From Liriodendron chinense (Eukaryota > Streptophyta > Magnoliopsida > Magnoliales > Magnoliaceae): a DNA stretch of 64,000 nt. The number at the start of each line of letters is the position of its first letter. Positions within the stretch are counted from its first letter, which is position 1. Position numbers and translations under genes: made by a program. Where the stretch lies: contig ML058477.1 of NCBI GenBank assembly GCA_003013855.2, positions 4,774,001-4,838,000 of the forward strand, given 5' to 3'. Shown piece by piece: positions 46,358 to 57,817 of the stretch. Under the pieces are notes generated by a model that had not been told where the DNA came from, did not search any database, and was given only the letters and a program-made list of their open reading frames with translations.

Positions 46358-47405
46358 TCAAGGTTTGTCTTTATAGATCACACAAGGTCGTGGTCCTGGC
46401 TTGACTGTTCCTGGAGAAGGAGGTTCCCATGGAATGAACACTGGTCCTCTTGATATGGCGAGGGGTTTCTCTATTCGGTCCAGCTGTTGTAGTGTAATTG
46501 ACACGCCTCCGGGATGTCTTTGTGGTTTGGGGATAGAACTTGCCCCTTGCAATATAACTGGCTTGACTAAAGGAGCCCCTTCCAAGACAATGGGTTCTTG
46601 CTGCTGATGAGTATAATCCCTCCATTGCGGATTGGATTGCTCCTGAGCTGAAATTGCCCCTTGCAAAATGACAGGTTCATATGCAGGCTCGATGTATGAC
46701 TGTACTCCTTCCAGGATGACCGGCTCCCAACATGAATGGTTGTAAGGTGCCCCTTGCAGGGGGACAAGCCCTTGAACAACTGGTGCATCATATAGGGATG
46801 CTCCTTCGAGTACTAACGGCTCGGAGACTGGAGGAGGAAAGGGATTTGCCCCTTGTAAGATCGGAGGAGAATTTTTTGGCCCATAAGTGGAAGCATGAAT
46901 GGACTGTATAGGGGAGAAGAAGTGATTAAGACGCTCTCCTTCTTCTATGCTGTTGACGGCAGGGCCACGAGACAAACTGGGGTCCGTCGGATGATGAGGC
47001 AGATGATTCTGAAGGATGTTAGTAGGAGCTGCTGGAGGAGTTTCAGGGACCGAGATAACGATCTTGCGATCATCAATAAGATTTTGTATGGCATTCTTCA
47101 GAGTCATGCATCGATCAGTGGTGTGGCCACGCCCTTGATTATAGGCACAATATTCATCTTCTCGGTAGTTCGGAGGCAGAGGATTTGGAGGAGGTCTGGG
47201 TGCCATTGGAGTGAGTAACTGCTTTTGTACCAGCATACCCATGATTTCACTGAATGGCTGAGTGAGAGCAGTGAATTTCCTGAGCTCCCTGTAATTCTGC
47301 CTATTATGGTATGAGTATTGGCCATTCCCCCTGAATTGTTGCTGCTGTCGAGGTGGTTGTGGCTATGGTTGAGGATTTGGTTGCGGTAGGGGTGGCTGTG
47401 GCTGA
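46358..47405 (-). pseudogene. gag: Tat-like gag C-terminus with altered zinc finger and repeat domain
   Basis: Just left of the solo LTR the frame reads YQPQPPLPQPN and RQQQQFRGNGQYSYHNRQ. Then comes the zinc finger DEYCAYNQGRGHTTDRC, where related Tat gags have CAYHQ; here the first histidine is asparagine, so metal binding is doubtful. It is followed by MTLKNAIQNLID and a repeat domain with eight or so copies of EPVILQGA (PLVLEGA, EPIVLEGA, KPVILQGA). The frame is open for 294 codons (47242-46358), the longest in this element. Confidence 0.82.
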
Positions 47406-47754
47406 TACCTTGTTGAACCTCCAATTTATACATTGCATAACCCATTACATCACATTATATGCATGGTTTGCATGTTTAAAAGGCCCATCTAACGCATGTT
47501 TTGTGATTGTAGGAATGAGAGTGGATTTCACCCAATTGGAGACCAAAAGGATCCATTTAGAACAATTGGATGAAGGTTGAAGGAGGACTAAAGAAAGAAG
47601 GAATCAAGTAGAAGAGAGAGAAGAAGAGAGAGAAGAAGAAAGAGAAGAAGAAGAACACAGAAGAAATCATGTTAAAAGACCTGGCAGGGCCAGAAAAACT
47701 AAAGTGCAGAGCTGCAGGGCCATAGAAGTAAAATGCAGAAAGTTGCAGTTTCTG

Positions 47755-48140
47755 AAGATTGATCTAGAGATTGATCCGTCGATTGATCGCTCAGCCTGAG
47801 TGATTGATCGACAGATTTGAGGGATTGATTGCTCACAGTAGAAATTTGACAAAATGGTTGCTGGAGTGAAGTGAAGAATTGCGATTGATCGCCCAGCCTG
47901 AGCGATTGATCGCCCATCCCATAGATCAATCGCCAGAATGCAGATTTTTAAGAAATTTGAAAAAAACTCTCTGGACACTTTTTGCACCCTCCGATTGATC
48001 GCTGGACATTGATCGATTGATCGCCAAAAGTGACCGATTGATCTCTCAGCCAGTTGATTAATCGCCAGATCCGAAAGATGCAGTTTATACAGTTATTTGA
48101 ACTAGCGATTGATCGCCCAGTCTGAGCAATCAATCGATAA
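47755..48140. repeat. CGATTGATCG palindrome array in the split solo LTR
   Basis: GCGATTGATCGCC and decayed forms (GATTGATCGCTCAG, GATTGATCGACAG, ATTAATCGCC) occur about twelve times, roughly 104 bp upstream of the TATA box at 48244. The spacer word CTCTCTGGACACTTT is shared with the copia LTR at 57818-59598. Confidence 0.82.
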
Positions 48141-48724
48141 TGCGCCCAATTTAGAAATTTCCAAGTCTGGCTCCGATTTTCTCTGCGCAGTGCGTAATCT
48201 TACGCAAGTTCTGGAAGATTCTTACGCAACAGAGCTTCCCCACTATAAAAGGACACCTAGGGGCTCTTCCTAGGGTATCATAGAAGCCAAGGGACGTCGT
48301 GGGAGAGGAAGGAAGCCAGTCGTGGAGCGTTGCCAACCCTCCAAACTCCCGGTTTTTTTATGTTTTTTAGTTCTTTTATGAGTTTTAGTTGTAGTATGTA
48401 CAATACTCGGCTAGAATCTCTCAGCTAAGGCTGAGAGGCGAAGCTTGTAGCCAATTTCATGTTTGATTCAGTTTAATTCAAGTAGTTCTAATTCAAGTTT
48501 GGATTTTGAATGTTCTAGTTCTTAAAGTTGATAGTTTTAGACGTTTTATGAGAGTTCATGTGCTCCGAACATGGATTCCATGCAATTCTCTGAGATTATC
48601 ATGTTGTGTTTGTTTAGATTCGAATTATGGTAACCCTTGAGCAGGCCATAGTCCATAGGCATGGCTGTTACTCCGGAAGCTATGATTTCGAATTCTACAT
48701 GTGTTGAATGGGACTAGAACTTGC

Positions 48725-50154
48725 TGTTCGCTCGCCTCAAGTGTAAGGCTACGATGTAATAATAAATCTCGGTAAGACCGAGGTCGATCCACAGGGAATT
48801 AGAAAGAACTTCCAAACTATTCCAGCAACTCAGTTTTGCAAGAAAATAGGATTCAATTGGGTAATTAAACTAAAACAGTAACTTAATGGAAAATCAGTAA
48901 TTTAAAGTACTAAGGCATTCAAGGATCCACTTGTAGCAATCACATGTCAATCCAATCAATCCAAGTAGAGAACACAACTAGATTTGAAGTCTTATCTCTC
49001 ATCTAGTTGGAAAATAAAGCATTAAAAAACATTCAATTCTATTCAAGCTAAACTTTCAAGTTTTAGTCCCATTCAACACATGTAGGATTTGAAATCATAG
49101 CCTTCGGAGTAACAGCCATGCCTATGGACTATGGCTTGCTCAAGGTTTACCATAATTCGAACCTAAGCAAACACAATATGATAATCTCAGAGAATTGCAA
49201 GGAATCCATGTCCGGAGCACATGAACTCTCATAAAACATCTCAAACTACCAACTTAAGGGACTAAAATAAATAAAAATCCAAACTTAAATTGAAATTACT
49301 TGAATTAAACTGAATCAAACATGAAATTAGCTACAAGCTTCACCTCTCAGCCTTAGCTGAGAGATTCTAGCCGAGCATTGTCATACTACAACTAGAACTC
49401 ATAATAGAAAGCATAAAAACTAGAAAAACTGGAAATTGGAGGGTTGCTGACGCTCTACGACAACTTCCATCCTCTCCCACGACCTTCCTTCGCTTCTATG
49501 ATGCCCTAGGAAGAGCCCCTAGGTGTCCTTTTATAGTGTGGAAGCCCCTTGCGTCGGAAACATCCAGAAATTGCGTAAGGTTACGCACTGCGCAAAAAAT
49601 TTCAGAGCTTCACGGAGAAGCTTTATTACGCAGACGACCGGTCGCACGACCGGTCTGAGCTCCCTGACGACCGGTCGCACGACCGGTCACAAAACGTCAC
49701 TTTTTAGTCCAGAGAATTGCCAAAATTCTGATTTAAATTTTTAATTCAAGGACCGGTTGCACGACCGGTCTGGGCATCGGACGACCGGTCGCACGACCGG
49801 TCGTGAATAGTCCAGTGGCCTCTGTGGAGAACTCTTCTTCTGCAAACAATCAGACCGGTCGGACGACCGGTCCTGGCGATGGACGACCGGTCGCACGACC
49901 GGTCTTGGCCTCTGTTTCCTGCTTTCTCCTTTTGCTTCTTTCTTCCTTTCTTTTCCTCTCTTTCTACTTTCTTTGGTCCTTCTTCCTTCTTCACCCAATG
50001 GCTTCAAATGGCTCTTTTTAGTCTCCAATTGGCTGAATTCCGCTCTCATTCCTGAAATCACAAAACATGCATTAGATAGGCCTTTTATAGCATGAAAACC
50101 GTGCATATAATGTGATGTACTGGGCAATGCAATGTATAAATTGGAGGTTCAACA
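48725..50154 (-). repeat. 3' LTR of element H (1430 bp)
   Basis: TGTTCGCTCGCCTCAAG...TTGGAGGTTCAACA. Nearly identical to 54873-56292, from which it differs by scattered transitions and a short gain at 49674-49690 (an extra GACCGGTC). TATAAAA (minus) at 49529-49535; GACCGGTC array 49636-49903. Confidence 0.95.
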
Positions 50155-51320
50155 CACCCCCCAACCAGCTTTTTGCTAGTCCCGAGCAAAACATGCGCGA
50201 AACAATTTCAAACCTCCAAACTAAACCTCCAACAGAAACCATGTTTCTATCCATCCCAAGAGATACAAGTATAAAATTTGGAGAAACTAGGTGCTAGAAG
50301 CTGAAACCTTAAACTCTCAAAGCATAATAAGTGTCTAGATGAAATTTCCACTGATTGATTGATAAATAGAAGAATTCGAAAAAATTCAATCTAGTGTGCA
50401 TAGTGAAAGTTCATCTCATGAGTTTCTGGGATTATCTTCTTCATAGATTAAGTGAACCAAGGATTTTAAGGTGCACAGAGCAACAACAAGCCTATGACAG
50501 GAATTTGCCTTACCGTTCTTCTAACAGCTTTCACACTATGTCTCATTTCCGGCTTTTGGTTACGGTTCGACCATCCCCCGGTTGGTAATAGGTAGCCCTT
50601 TTCAGAATTTTTCACGATTTTTCCTTCATTCCCGATTTCATCATTTCTTTTCCTTTTTCTTTTAATTTAGATAGGATTTTTAAAAATCCATATCTTTTGT
50701 TATTTTCCCATGAACAAGGATGGACAAAATACCCCGGCTTGGTTTCTCAACACCTCTAAATCAAAGTCTAGCTAATCCACAAATCACATAAACCGTTCAA
50801 CTCATGAAAATCGTGTAATGTGATCTAGGTGTAAAAAGTGTTCAAATTTTCTATCGATCACAACAATAGGGGAACTAACATATAAAACCATTATGTTGGG
50901 AGAAATTCAAGACTTACAACGTCACACACTTCGTATCTCCTCTTCTTATCTTCTTATACTCATATCATCTCGAATGCATAGAAATAAAGTTTTCTAAAAG
51001 ATGTTTTGAAATTTTAGAAAATTCGAAAAATTTGCGCATATGAGGCTCGAAATGTTGCAACATGCTAGATGAAGAATCTCATCTCACCCCCCAACCAAAT
51101 CTTGCATTGTCCTCAATGTAGAAAGATATGTAATGAGCATGAACATGAGAGCAATGGTAAAATATGAGAGAGTGAGAACAATATTACCTGAGAGAGCGAT
51201 TATGGAAGTCTTCAACCCAACAACTAAAGCTACTTAAAACAGTAAAACTAGATAAACTAAACCTAATCTACGGAAAGCAATAAAGATAACTAACCTGTCC
51301 TTTAAAAAAAGGGGTCTCCA
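50155..51320. other. Internal 3' non-coding region of element H
   Basis: Begins at the polypurine tract (minus GGTTGGGGGGTG, 50155-50166), followed by a TTTTGCT...GAGCAAAACATGCG motif. A second CACCCCCCAACC with CATTGTCCTCAA lies at about 51086-51115, so there are two polypurine-like tracts. No coding signal. Confidence 0.8.
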
Positions 51321-53186
51321 TCAGACTAGGAGATCGATTATCATGATAACATCCAAAAGGACAAAGTTGAGCAGGATCATCAAGTGGTGTAACAAAATTT
51401 TCAGTTGAACTAACCACCATCCTGCTTTGGAAAGTACATTGGTGACATCAACCAGTCTAACCCATCGAAAATCCTGCTGAAAAATTTCAGTGGGTTCTTC
51501 AACCCAATTGTCACATGTACTAGGAAAGGAGAATTGCATTGGTTTGAAATTATTGAATACGGATCTCCTTTCCTTCTTGTCTAGGCAAAAATTATTCAAA
51601 TATGGATCATCCCAGAAGTGTTCTTCGGTTTGAACAAACCAAAGAGATGTGGAGACTTGTATTTCTTTTTCACAAGTCGATATGATCTCCACAAAATCAG
51701 ATATCACTGGTGCTTGCACAATTGAATTTTCAGTTTGGTGTTCTATGGAAGGAAACTTTTTAGGCATCGGGGAGGTCTCTCTCAAAGCATGCACAATATC
51801 TTGAATCATGGGATCATCCCAATTTTCAAAATATGCTAAACACTCCTCTAGAGTGTAGGAGACTTCATCGGAGGAAGTTTTCAGATTTAGACCCTTCATG
51901 TTTTCCTCATTCTCATAATTTTGTGTAGGTTGGAGTGGGTCCTCAACCTCTACACTCTCAAAGATTGGCCTCTCTGTAGGCAAGTCAAGCACCAATTCTT
52001 CCAAATCCTGCATAACAAAGTTGTGTAAATCAGAAATTGGTAACTTATCAATTGAATTTTCAGAAATTGACACTTCCATGGTCTTAATAAAATGAGAATT
52101 AGATTCATCCTTAGAATGTGTCAAACATGTCCCTAAACTTTCAGGTAGATCATGCTGGAATAACCCCCCATCATCCATAGATTCAATCATATTTACCTCA
52201 TGGGGACCATCATTGTCGTCCCAATCCTCAAAGGAATCAAAGCTAACAACATCTAGAGGATCAAAATTCTGCCTTAAAGCAAACTCCTCTTCCACAATTG
52301 AATCAATCAAATCAACCTCGTGGACATCATCATCATCCCTATGCCTTTTGCCTAAGTGGAATACATTCACCTCCAACGTCATGTTCCCAAAGAACATTTG
52401 CATTACTCCATTCCGGCAATTTATGATTGCGTTTGATGTAGCAAGGAATGGGCGGCCTAGAATCACCGGTATTTGGGTGCTAGTATCCATAACCGGTTGT
52501 GTGTCCAAGACAATGAAATCTACCTGGTAGTAGAATTTATCGACTTGGACTAGCACATCCTTAACTATCCCTCTCGGTACACGGATGGATCTATCAGCGA
52601 GTTGCAATGTGGTTTTGGTGGGTTTTAATTCACTAAGACCCAATTGCTCGTATACCGAGTATGGGATCAAATTCACGCTTGCCCCCAAGTCTAGTAATGC
52701 ACGCTCAATCCGGTAGTCTCCAATGATACATGAGACGGTGGGACTACCGGGATCTTTGAATTTTGGGGGGGTCTTTTGAGTGAGAATGGCACTCACTTGC
52801 TCATTTAAGAAGGCCTTTTGCTGCACATTATATTTGCATTTTGTTGTGCATAGGTCCTTTAGAAACTTGGCATAAGAGGGGATTTGTTTGATGGCATCAA
52901 GCAAAGGGATGTTAATCTTGACTTGTCTGAAAATCTCTAAAATATCATGAGAGTTTGGAAGAGATTTTGGGGCAACCAATCTCGAAGGGAATGGTGCTAC
53001 GGGCTTGTAAACGCGTTCCGTTTCTTGTGGGGCTAAGTTAGATCCATCCTCATCCTCAGAATTTACCGGATCATTAGGCTTATCGGCCTTCACCGAAATA
53101 GATTTGTCAATTTGTTTACCACTTCTAAGAGTGGTGATGGATTTGGCTTGCTCCATGTGTTGGTTGGAGGGATTAGGACTGCTCAC
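51321..53186 (-). CDS. Gag tail and aspartic protease of element H (621 codons open)
   Basis: The longest open frame in the window. It opens within gag (NQHMEQAKSITTLRSGKQI), passes the basic/acidic linker, VKINIPLLDAIKQIPSYAKF, then retropepsin IGDYRIERALLDLGASVN (active loop DLGAS) and QIPVILGRPFLATSNAIINC. It ends in an acidic stretch and DDPYLNNFCLDKKE. The C-terminal 30 residues look like a frame-shifted tail, and there is no RT. The frame continues upstream past a TAA at 53232-53234 (NTR-stop-GTFPAQ, where element A has glutamate) into the 53486 block. The protease would cut Gag. Only this part is intact. Confidence 0.9.
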   Translation of the reverse strand: MSSPNPSNQHMEQAKSITTLRSGKQIDKSISVKADKPNDPVNSEDEDGSNLAPQETERVYKPVAPFPSRLVAPKSLPNSHDILEIFRQVKINIPLLDAIKQIPSYAKFLKDLCTTKCKYNVQQKAFLNEQVSAILTQKTPPKFKDPGSPTVSCIIGDYRIERALLDLGASVNLIPYSVYEQLGLSELKPTKTTLQLADRSIRVPRGIVKDVLVQVDKFYYQVDFIVLDTQPVMDTSTQIPVILGRPFLATSNAIINCRNGVMQMFFGNMTLEVNVFHLGKRHRDDDDVHEVDLIDSIVEEEFALRQNFDPLDVVSFDSFEDWDDNDGPHEVNMIESMDDGGLFQHDLPESLGTCLTHSKDESNSHFIKTMEVSISENSIDKLPISDLHNFVMQDLEELVLDLPTERPIFESVEVEDPLQPTQNYENEENMKGLNLKTSSDEVSYTLEECLAYFENWDDPMIQDIVHALRETSPMPKKFPSIEHQTENSIVQAPVISDFVEIISTCEKEIQVSTSLWFVQTEEHFWDDPYLNNFCLDKKERRSVFNNFKPMQFSFPSTCDNWVEEPTEIFQQDFRWVRLVDVTNVLSKAGWWLVQLKILLHHLMILLNFVLLDVIMIIDLLV

Positions 53187-53234
53187 TTCGTGTACTTGCT
53201 TTGGATTAGGCTGAGGTTGGGCCGGAAAGGTCCC

Positions 53235-54600
53235 TTACCTAGTATTCAAGCGTCCCTTAATCTCATCAATCGAGACTTTAAGCTCTTGGAACATTTGCTG
53301 ATTTGTTTGGTTGATTTGTGTTTCCCCTTGTATAAACGCTTTCAAGGTATCCTCCATTGAGAACTGAGGTGGGGCCATATTTTGCATGAGTGGCCCTCTT
53401 TGACAGTTGGTAGGATTGCCCGTAGGAGCATTCTTCCAACTAAAATTTGGGTGGTTCTTCCAACTGTCATTGTACGTATTACCCACCGGTCCATTGAAAG
53501 GCCGTTGATACCCATATGTGGCATTTGCATGTTCATGTAATACCTCTTGAAATGCAAGAATTGCGGGACAATCTTGCGTAGCATGTAAATCGGTGAGACA
53601 AATCCCACATATGGTTTCATAGCTTCGTTGGACTTTGGAACTCCACTTTTACTAAGTTCCATGGCCTCGACCTTCCTTGTGAGGTTGGCTATCCTTACAT
53701 TCACGTCATCTTCCTCCTTAAGGATGTAGATCCCTCCTTTCTCTTGAGTAGGCTTGGGGTTATTGGGTTTATCCGAGGTATCCTAAGATTGGGCATTTTC
53801 AGCCAACATGTCCAAGTAACTCCAAGCGTCATCTGGATTTTTGCTCCTAAACTCGCCATTGCACATCATCTCTACAAATTGGCGCATATTGGAACTTAAT
53901 CCATCATTGAAAAAATTTATAATTCGCCAACTCTCATAGCCATGATGTGGGCAAGCAAGTAGGAGGTCCTTAAATCTCTCCCAACATTGGAAGAAAGATT
54001 CACCCTCTTTAGCCGAGAAATTCATTATGGCTCTTCGAAGGGTGTTCGTTTTATGAGCCGAGAAGAACTTTTTCAAGAATTCCCGGGTCATCTCATTCCA
54101 TGACCTAATCGAATGTGGTCTAAGAGAGTGAAGCCAATCTTTGGCTCTTTCTTTTAATGAAAAGGGAAAAAGTTTAAGTCTAATAGTATCTTCTGAAACA
54201 TTTGTGTACTGCAAGGTAGCCACCACTTCTTCAAATTCTTTCAAGTGCAGATACGAGCGGTCAGAGTATAGCCCATGGAATTTTGGTATATAAGTTGAAT
54301 TGCCCCCGGCTTTATATCAATGTTTCCCCCGTTTGGTGGTAGAACCACACAAGAGGGTGTAATTGCACGGGCTGGTTGTAGGTAATCCCGCAATGATCTC
54401 ATTAGAGGAACGTTATGTACCTCATTCTCTCCTACTCCCTCTTGATTTGCGTTTATAGTTGGAGTAGGGGGGAGGATTCCTTAAAGGCGTTTAATCCATA
54501 CTCCCCAAACTTTCACAATGCTCTTGGTAATTTCGGACTCGTCTATGGACTGATAATGGTCCAATTAAACCACCTTCAGATTGGAGACGATTTGAGTGGT
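53235..54600 (-). pseudogene. gag: Gag of element H (capsid and zinc knuckle, broken)
   Basis: The capsid core is at 54244-53783: LKLFPFSLKERAKDWL, TREFLKKFFSAHKTNTL, KEGESFFQCWERFKDLL, ending at a TAG (about 53780-53782). The frame resumes with NVRIANLTRKVEAMELSKSGV and shifts near 53640 into ETICGICLTDLHATQDCPA, a CX2CX4HX4C knuckle. Then come HEHANATYGYQRPFNGP and the linker SWKNHPNFSWKNAP. The N-terminus (54245-54600) holds more stops. It is the sister of the gag in element A. Two stops and one or more frameshifts show H was dead or lived on supplied Gag. Confidence 0.85.
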
Positions 54601-54849
54601 TACGTTCCTAATGGGACATAAACCACTCAACCCAAAAACTAAACTAGTCCTAAATCCTAGAAATATGAAATCAGTCTGAAAATAGAAAATCTGTAAAAAG
54701 TTAAGTTAGAAAGGTAGTACCCAATGTGCTTGAACTAGAGAAGAAATCCTACAAAATAAAACAATTTGTTAGTTCTAAAAAAAATCAGAAAACCTATCAA
54801 CTTCTACTTCTACAGCCACTAAAACAATTTGAAAACTGTTATCTAAGTT

Positions 54850-54866
54850 CCCCGGCAACGGCGCCA
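54850..54866 (-). other. Primer binding site of element H, tRNA-Asp (perfect)
   Basis: The plus strand CCCCGGCAACGGCGCCA equals the 3' end of plant tRNA-Asp(GUC) with CCA. It lies six bases from the 5' LTR end at 54873. Confidence 0.9.
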
Positions 54867-54872
54867 AAAACT

Positions 54873-56292
54873 TGTTCGCTCGACTCAAGTGTAAGGCTAC
54901 GATGTAGTAATAAATCTCGGTAAGACCGAGGTCAATCCACAGGGAATTAAAAACAACTTCCAAACTATTCCATCAACTCAGTTTTGCAAGAAAATAGGAT
55001 TTAATTGGGTAATTAAACTAAAACAGTAACTTAATGGAAAATCAGTAATTTAAAGTACGAAGGCATTCAAGGATCCACTTGTAGCAATCCCATGTCAATC
55101 CAATCAATCCAAGTAGAGAACACAACTAGATTTGAAGTCTTATCTCTCATCTAGTTGGAAAATAAAGCATTCAAAAACATTCAATTCTATTCAAGCTGAA
55201 CTTCCAAGTTCTAGTTCCATTCAACACACGTAGGATTCGAAATCATAGCCTTCGGAGTAACAGCCATTTCTATGGACTATGGCTTGCTCAAGGGTTACCA
55301 TAATTTGAACCTAAGCAAACACAATATGATAATCTCAGAGAATTGCAAGGAATCCATGTCCGGAGCACATGAACTCTCATAAAACATCTCAAACTACCAA
55401 CTTAAGGGACTAAAATAAATAAAAATCCAAACTTGAATTGAAATTACTTGAATTAAACTGAATCAAACATGAAATTAGCTACAAGCTTCACCTCTCAGCC
55501 TTAGCTGAGAGATTCTAACCGAGCATTGTCATACTACAACTAGAACTCATAATAGAAAGCATAAAAACTAGAAAAACTGGAAATTGGAGGGTTGCTGACG
55601 CTCTACGACAACTTCCGTCCTCTCCCACGACCTTCCTTCGCTTCTATGATGCCTTAGGAAGAGCCCCTAGGTATCCTTTTATAGTGTGGAAGCCCCTTGT
55701 GTCGGAAACATCCAGAAATTGCGTAAGGTTACGCACTGCGCAAAAAATTTCGGAGCTTCACGGAGAAGCTTTATTACGCAGACAACCGGTCGCATGACCA
55801 GTCTGAGCTCCCTGACGACCGGTTGCAAAACGTCACTTTTTAGTCTAGAGAGTTTTGCCAAAATTCTAATTTAAAATTTTAATTCAAGGACCGGTCACAC
55901 GACCGGTCTGGGCATCGAACAACCGGTCGCATGACCGGTCGTGAATAGTCCAGTGGCCTCTATGGAGAACTCTTCTTCTGCAAACAATCGGACCGGTCGG
56001 ACGACCGGTCCTGGCGATGGACGACCGGTCACACGACCGGTCTTAGCCTCTGTTTCCTGCTTTCTCCTTTTGCTTCTTTCTTCCTTTCTTCTCCTCTCCT
56101 TCTACTTTCTTTGGTCCTTCTTCCTTCTTCACCCAATGGCTTCAAATGGCTCTTTTTAGTCTCCAATTGGCTGAATTCCTGCTCTCATTCCTGAAATCAC
56201 AAAACATGCATTAGATAGGCCTTTTAAGCATGAAAATCGTGCATATAATGTGATGTAGTGGGCAATGCAATGTATAAATTGGAGGTTCAACA
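54873..56292 (-). repeat. 5' LTR of element H (1420 bp)
   Basis: TGTTCGCTCGACTCAAG...TTGGAGGTTCAACA. TATAAAA (minus) at 55677-55683 and GACCGGTC array 55783-56043, the same spacing as in the 3' LTR. Confidence 0.95.
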
Positions 56293-56634
56293 CTTGCAAG
56301 TTCAACTTGAGCAGGATTGAATGTGCTTCAAAGCTTTATTTTCCAATTAGATGAGAGATAGGACTTTGAATCTAGTTGTGCTCTATGCTTGGATTGATTG
56401 GATTGACATGGGATTGCTACAAGTGGATCCTTGAATGCCTTAGTACCTTAAATTACTGTTTTTCATTAAGTTACTGTTTTAGCATAATTATTCCAATTGA
56501 ATCTCTTATCTATTGCAAACTGAGTTGCTGTAATAGTTTGAAACTTGTTCTCCAATTCCCTGTGGATCGACATCGGTCTTACCGAGTTTTATTACTACAT
56601 CGCAGCCTTACACTTGAGGCGAGCGAAAATACCT

Positions 56635-57812
56635 CTGAGGTTGATGCTGAGCCTGATTCTGCTGATACGGTTGATGTCCCTGTGGGGGAGCATATTGGTT
56701 GCCCTGAGCAGTGACGATGATATTGTTTACCTCTGTCGGGCGAGGAGGAGAACCGATGCGGTTTCCATTACCATATCCAATAGGTCTTCCTTCCACTCTG
56801 TTCCGTTTGACTGGAGTGGCCTGATGAGGCCATGGGGAGATTGTCCTTGCGCGGATTCCTGCTTCGACTTGCTCTCCAACATGGATCAACTGTGAGAAAT
56901 TCGCATATGGATACGAGATGAGATATCCAGATATGACAGGATATGTTGAATGAACAATCATGGAGATTTGTTCTTCGTCATCGATAGGTGTCCACATTCT
57001 AGCTGCCATAGCTCGCTAACGTCCCACATAAGCTGATAACATTTTGTCACTCATTTGCCTGAGAGCCGCGAGGTCGGCTCTCCTGGGTGCCATGTTGAGA
57101 TTGTATGTGAATCTGTCGACGAAAGCCTGGGAGAGTTGCTCCCAAGTCCTGATGTGATGGCAATCCAATGATGTTTACCAATCTAGGGCATCGCCCTTAA
57201 GAGATTTTTGGAACAAGCGAATGAGGGCTCCCTCATTTCCTGAGATTGCACTCAGCTCTCCACAGAAAGCCTTGAGATGTGCTATAGGACAACCGTTGTC
57301 GTCATATATTTTGAATTTTGGTATCTCAAAGTTTTAAGGTATTTGAGCATCAGGAAAAGGACACAAGTCTCTGAACTTGGTCGAAGGTAGATCGATTCCC
57401 TGTTGTCACTGAAGTTGATTTTGCAAGATCTGGAACTGCTCCCGCAACTCGTCCAGTCCTGAATGATCTACTCGAACGATTGGTGCCTCTCGAAGTAAGG
57501 CACGTTCTTCTTCGACATAGTGGTCGATGTCTTTGACCCTATGGGCTTGCTGAAAAAGCAACCATGGGTTGCTGAAAGTGATTTGATGATTGAACTGAAT
57601 TCTGATGAACTTGTGCTTGAAATGACTGTAATTGAGCTGGAGACTGTACTGAAGGTTAACTGGAGCTTGCTGGAAATTAACTGGAGATTGCTGGATCGAA
57701 GATTGCTGGAAATTAACTGAAGTTTGCGGAATTGAAGATTATTGGAAATTAACTAGAATCCCATCGGCGAGGATGTGCTGGAATTGAAAATGGCTCCTAT
57801 TTGTAGGAGGTT
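56635..57812 (-). pseudogene. gag: Tat-like gag core
   Basis: Reading leftwards from the solo LTR at 57818: a glutamine-rich lead (QQSSIQQSPVNFQQAPVNL), REQFQILQNQLQ, then KFKIYDDNGCPIAHLKAFCG, GALIRLFQKSLKGDALDW, a stop, TWEQLSQAFVDRFTYNLN and LAALRQMSDKMLSAYVGR. Then an open 133-codon block AARMWTPIDDEEQISMIV...EAGIRARTI to the TACCT junction at 56634. This is the retrotransposon gag domain. Stops after GDALDW and VGR disable it. Confidence 0.88.
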
Positions 57813-57817
57813 GAGAT

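Larger units (their letters stand above)
48725..56292 (-). mobile_element. Element H: complete gag-protease-only Athila-like element (TR-GAG-like)
   Basis: Bounded by TG...CA with TSD CTTGC (48720-48724 and 56293-56297). Its 5' LTR is 54873-56292 and its 3' LTR is 48725-50154. The primer site at 54850-54866 is a perfect match to tRNA-Asp. Internal: gag, zinc knuckle, protease (54600-51321), then only about 1.2 kb of non-coding 3' sequence and a polypurine tract. No RT, RNase H or integrase sequence is present, so it depended on proteins from another element. It inserted into an LTR of its own group in the opposite orientation. Confidence 0.95.
47411..56629 (+). mobile_element. Athila-type solo LTR (plus sense), split by element H
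   Basis: The outer pieces 47411-48724 and 56298-56629 form one LTR of about 1646 bp, TGTTGAACCTCC...GAGCGAAAA, with TSD TACCT at 47406-47410 and 56630-56634. The last bases are AAAA where the family has AACA, a terminal mutation. It splits the Tat gag. Its promoter part is plus sense: CGATTGATCG array 47755-48140 and TATAAAA at 48244-48250. No second LTR or internal sequence of its own remains. Confidence 0.93.

Noticed and set aside
54850..54866. tRNA-Asp 3' end, possible tRNA gene
   Set aside because: Only the last 17 bases match, beside an LTR end; it is a retrotransposon primer site.
49803..56159. Repeated 72-codon frame ending HPMASNGSF in both H LTRs
   Set aside because: Fortuitous frame through the U3 region and its GACCGGTC array; no start context or homology.
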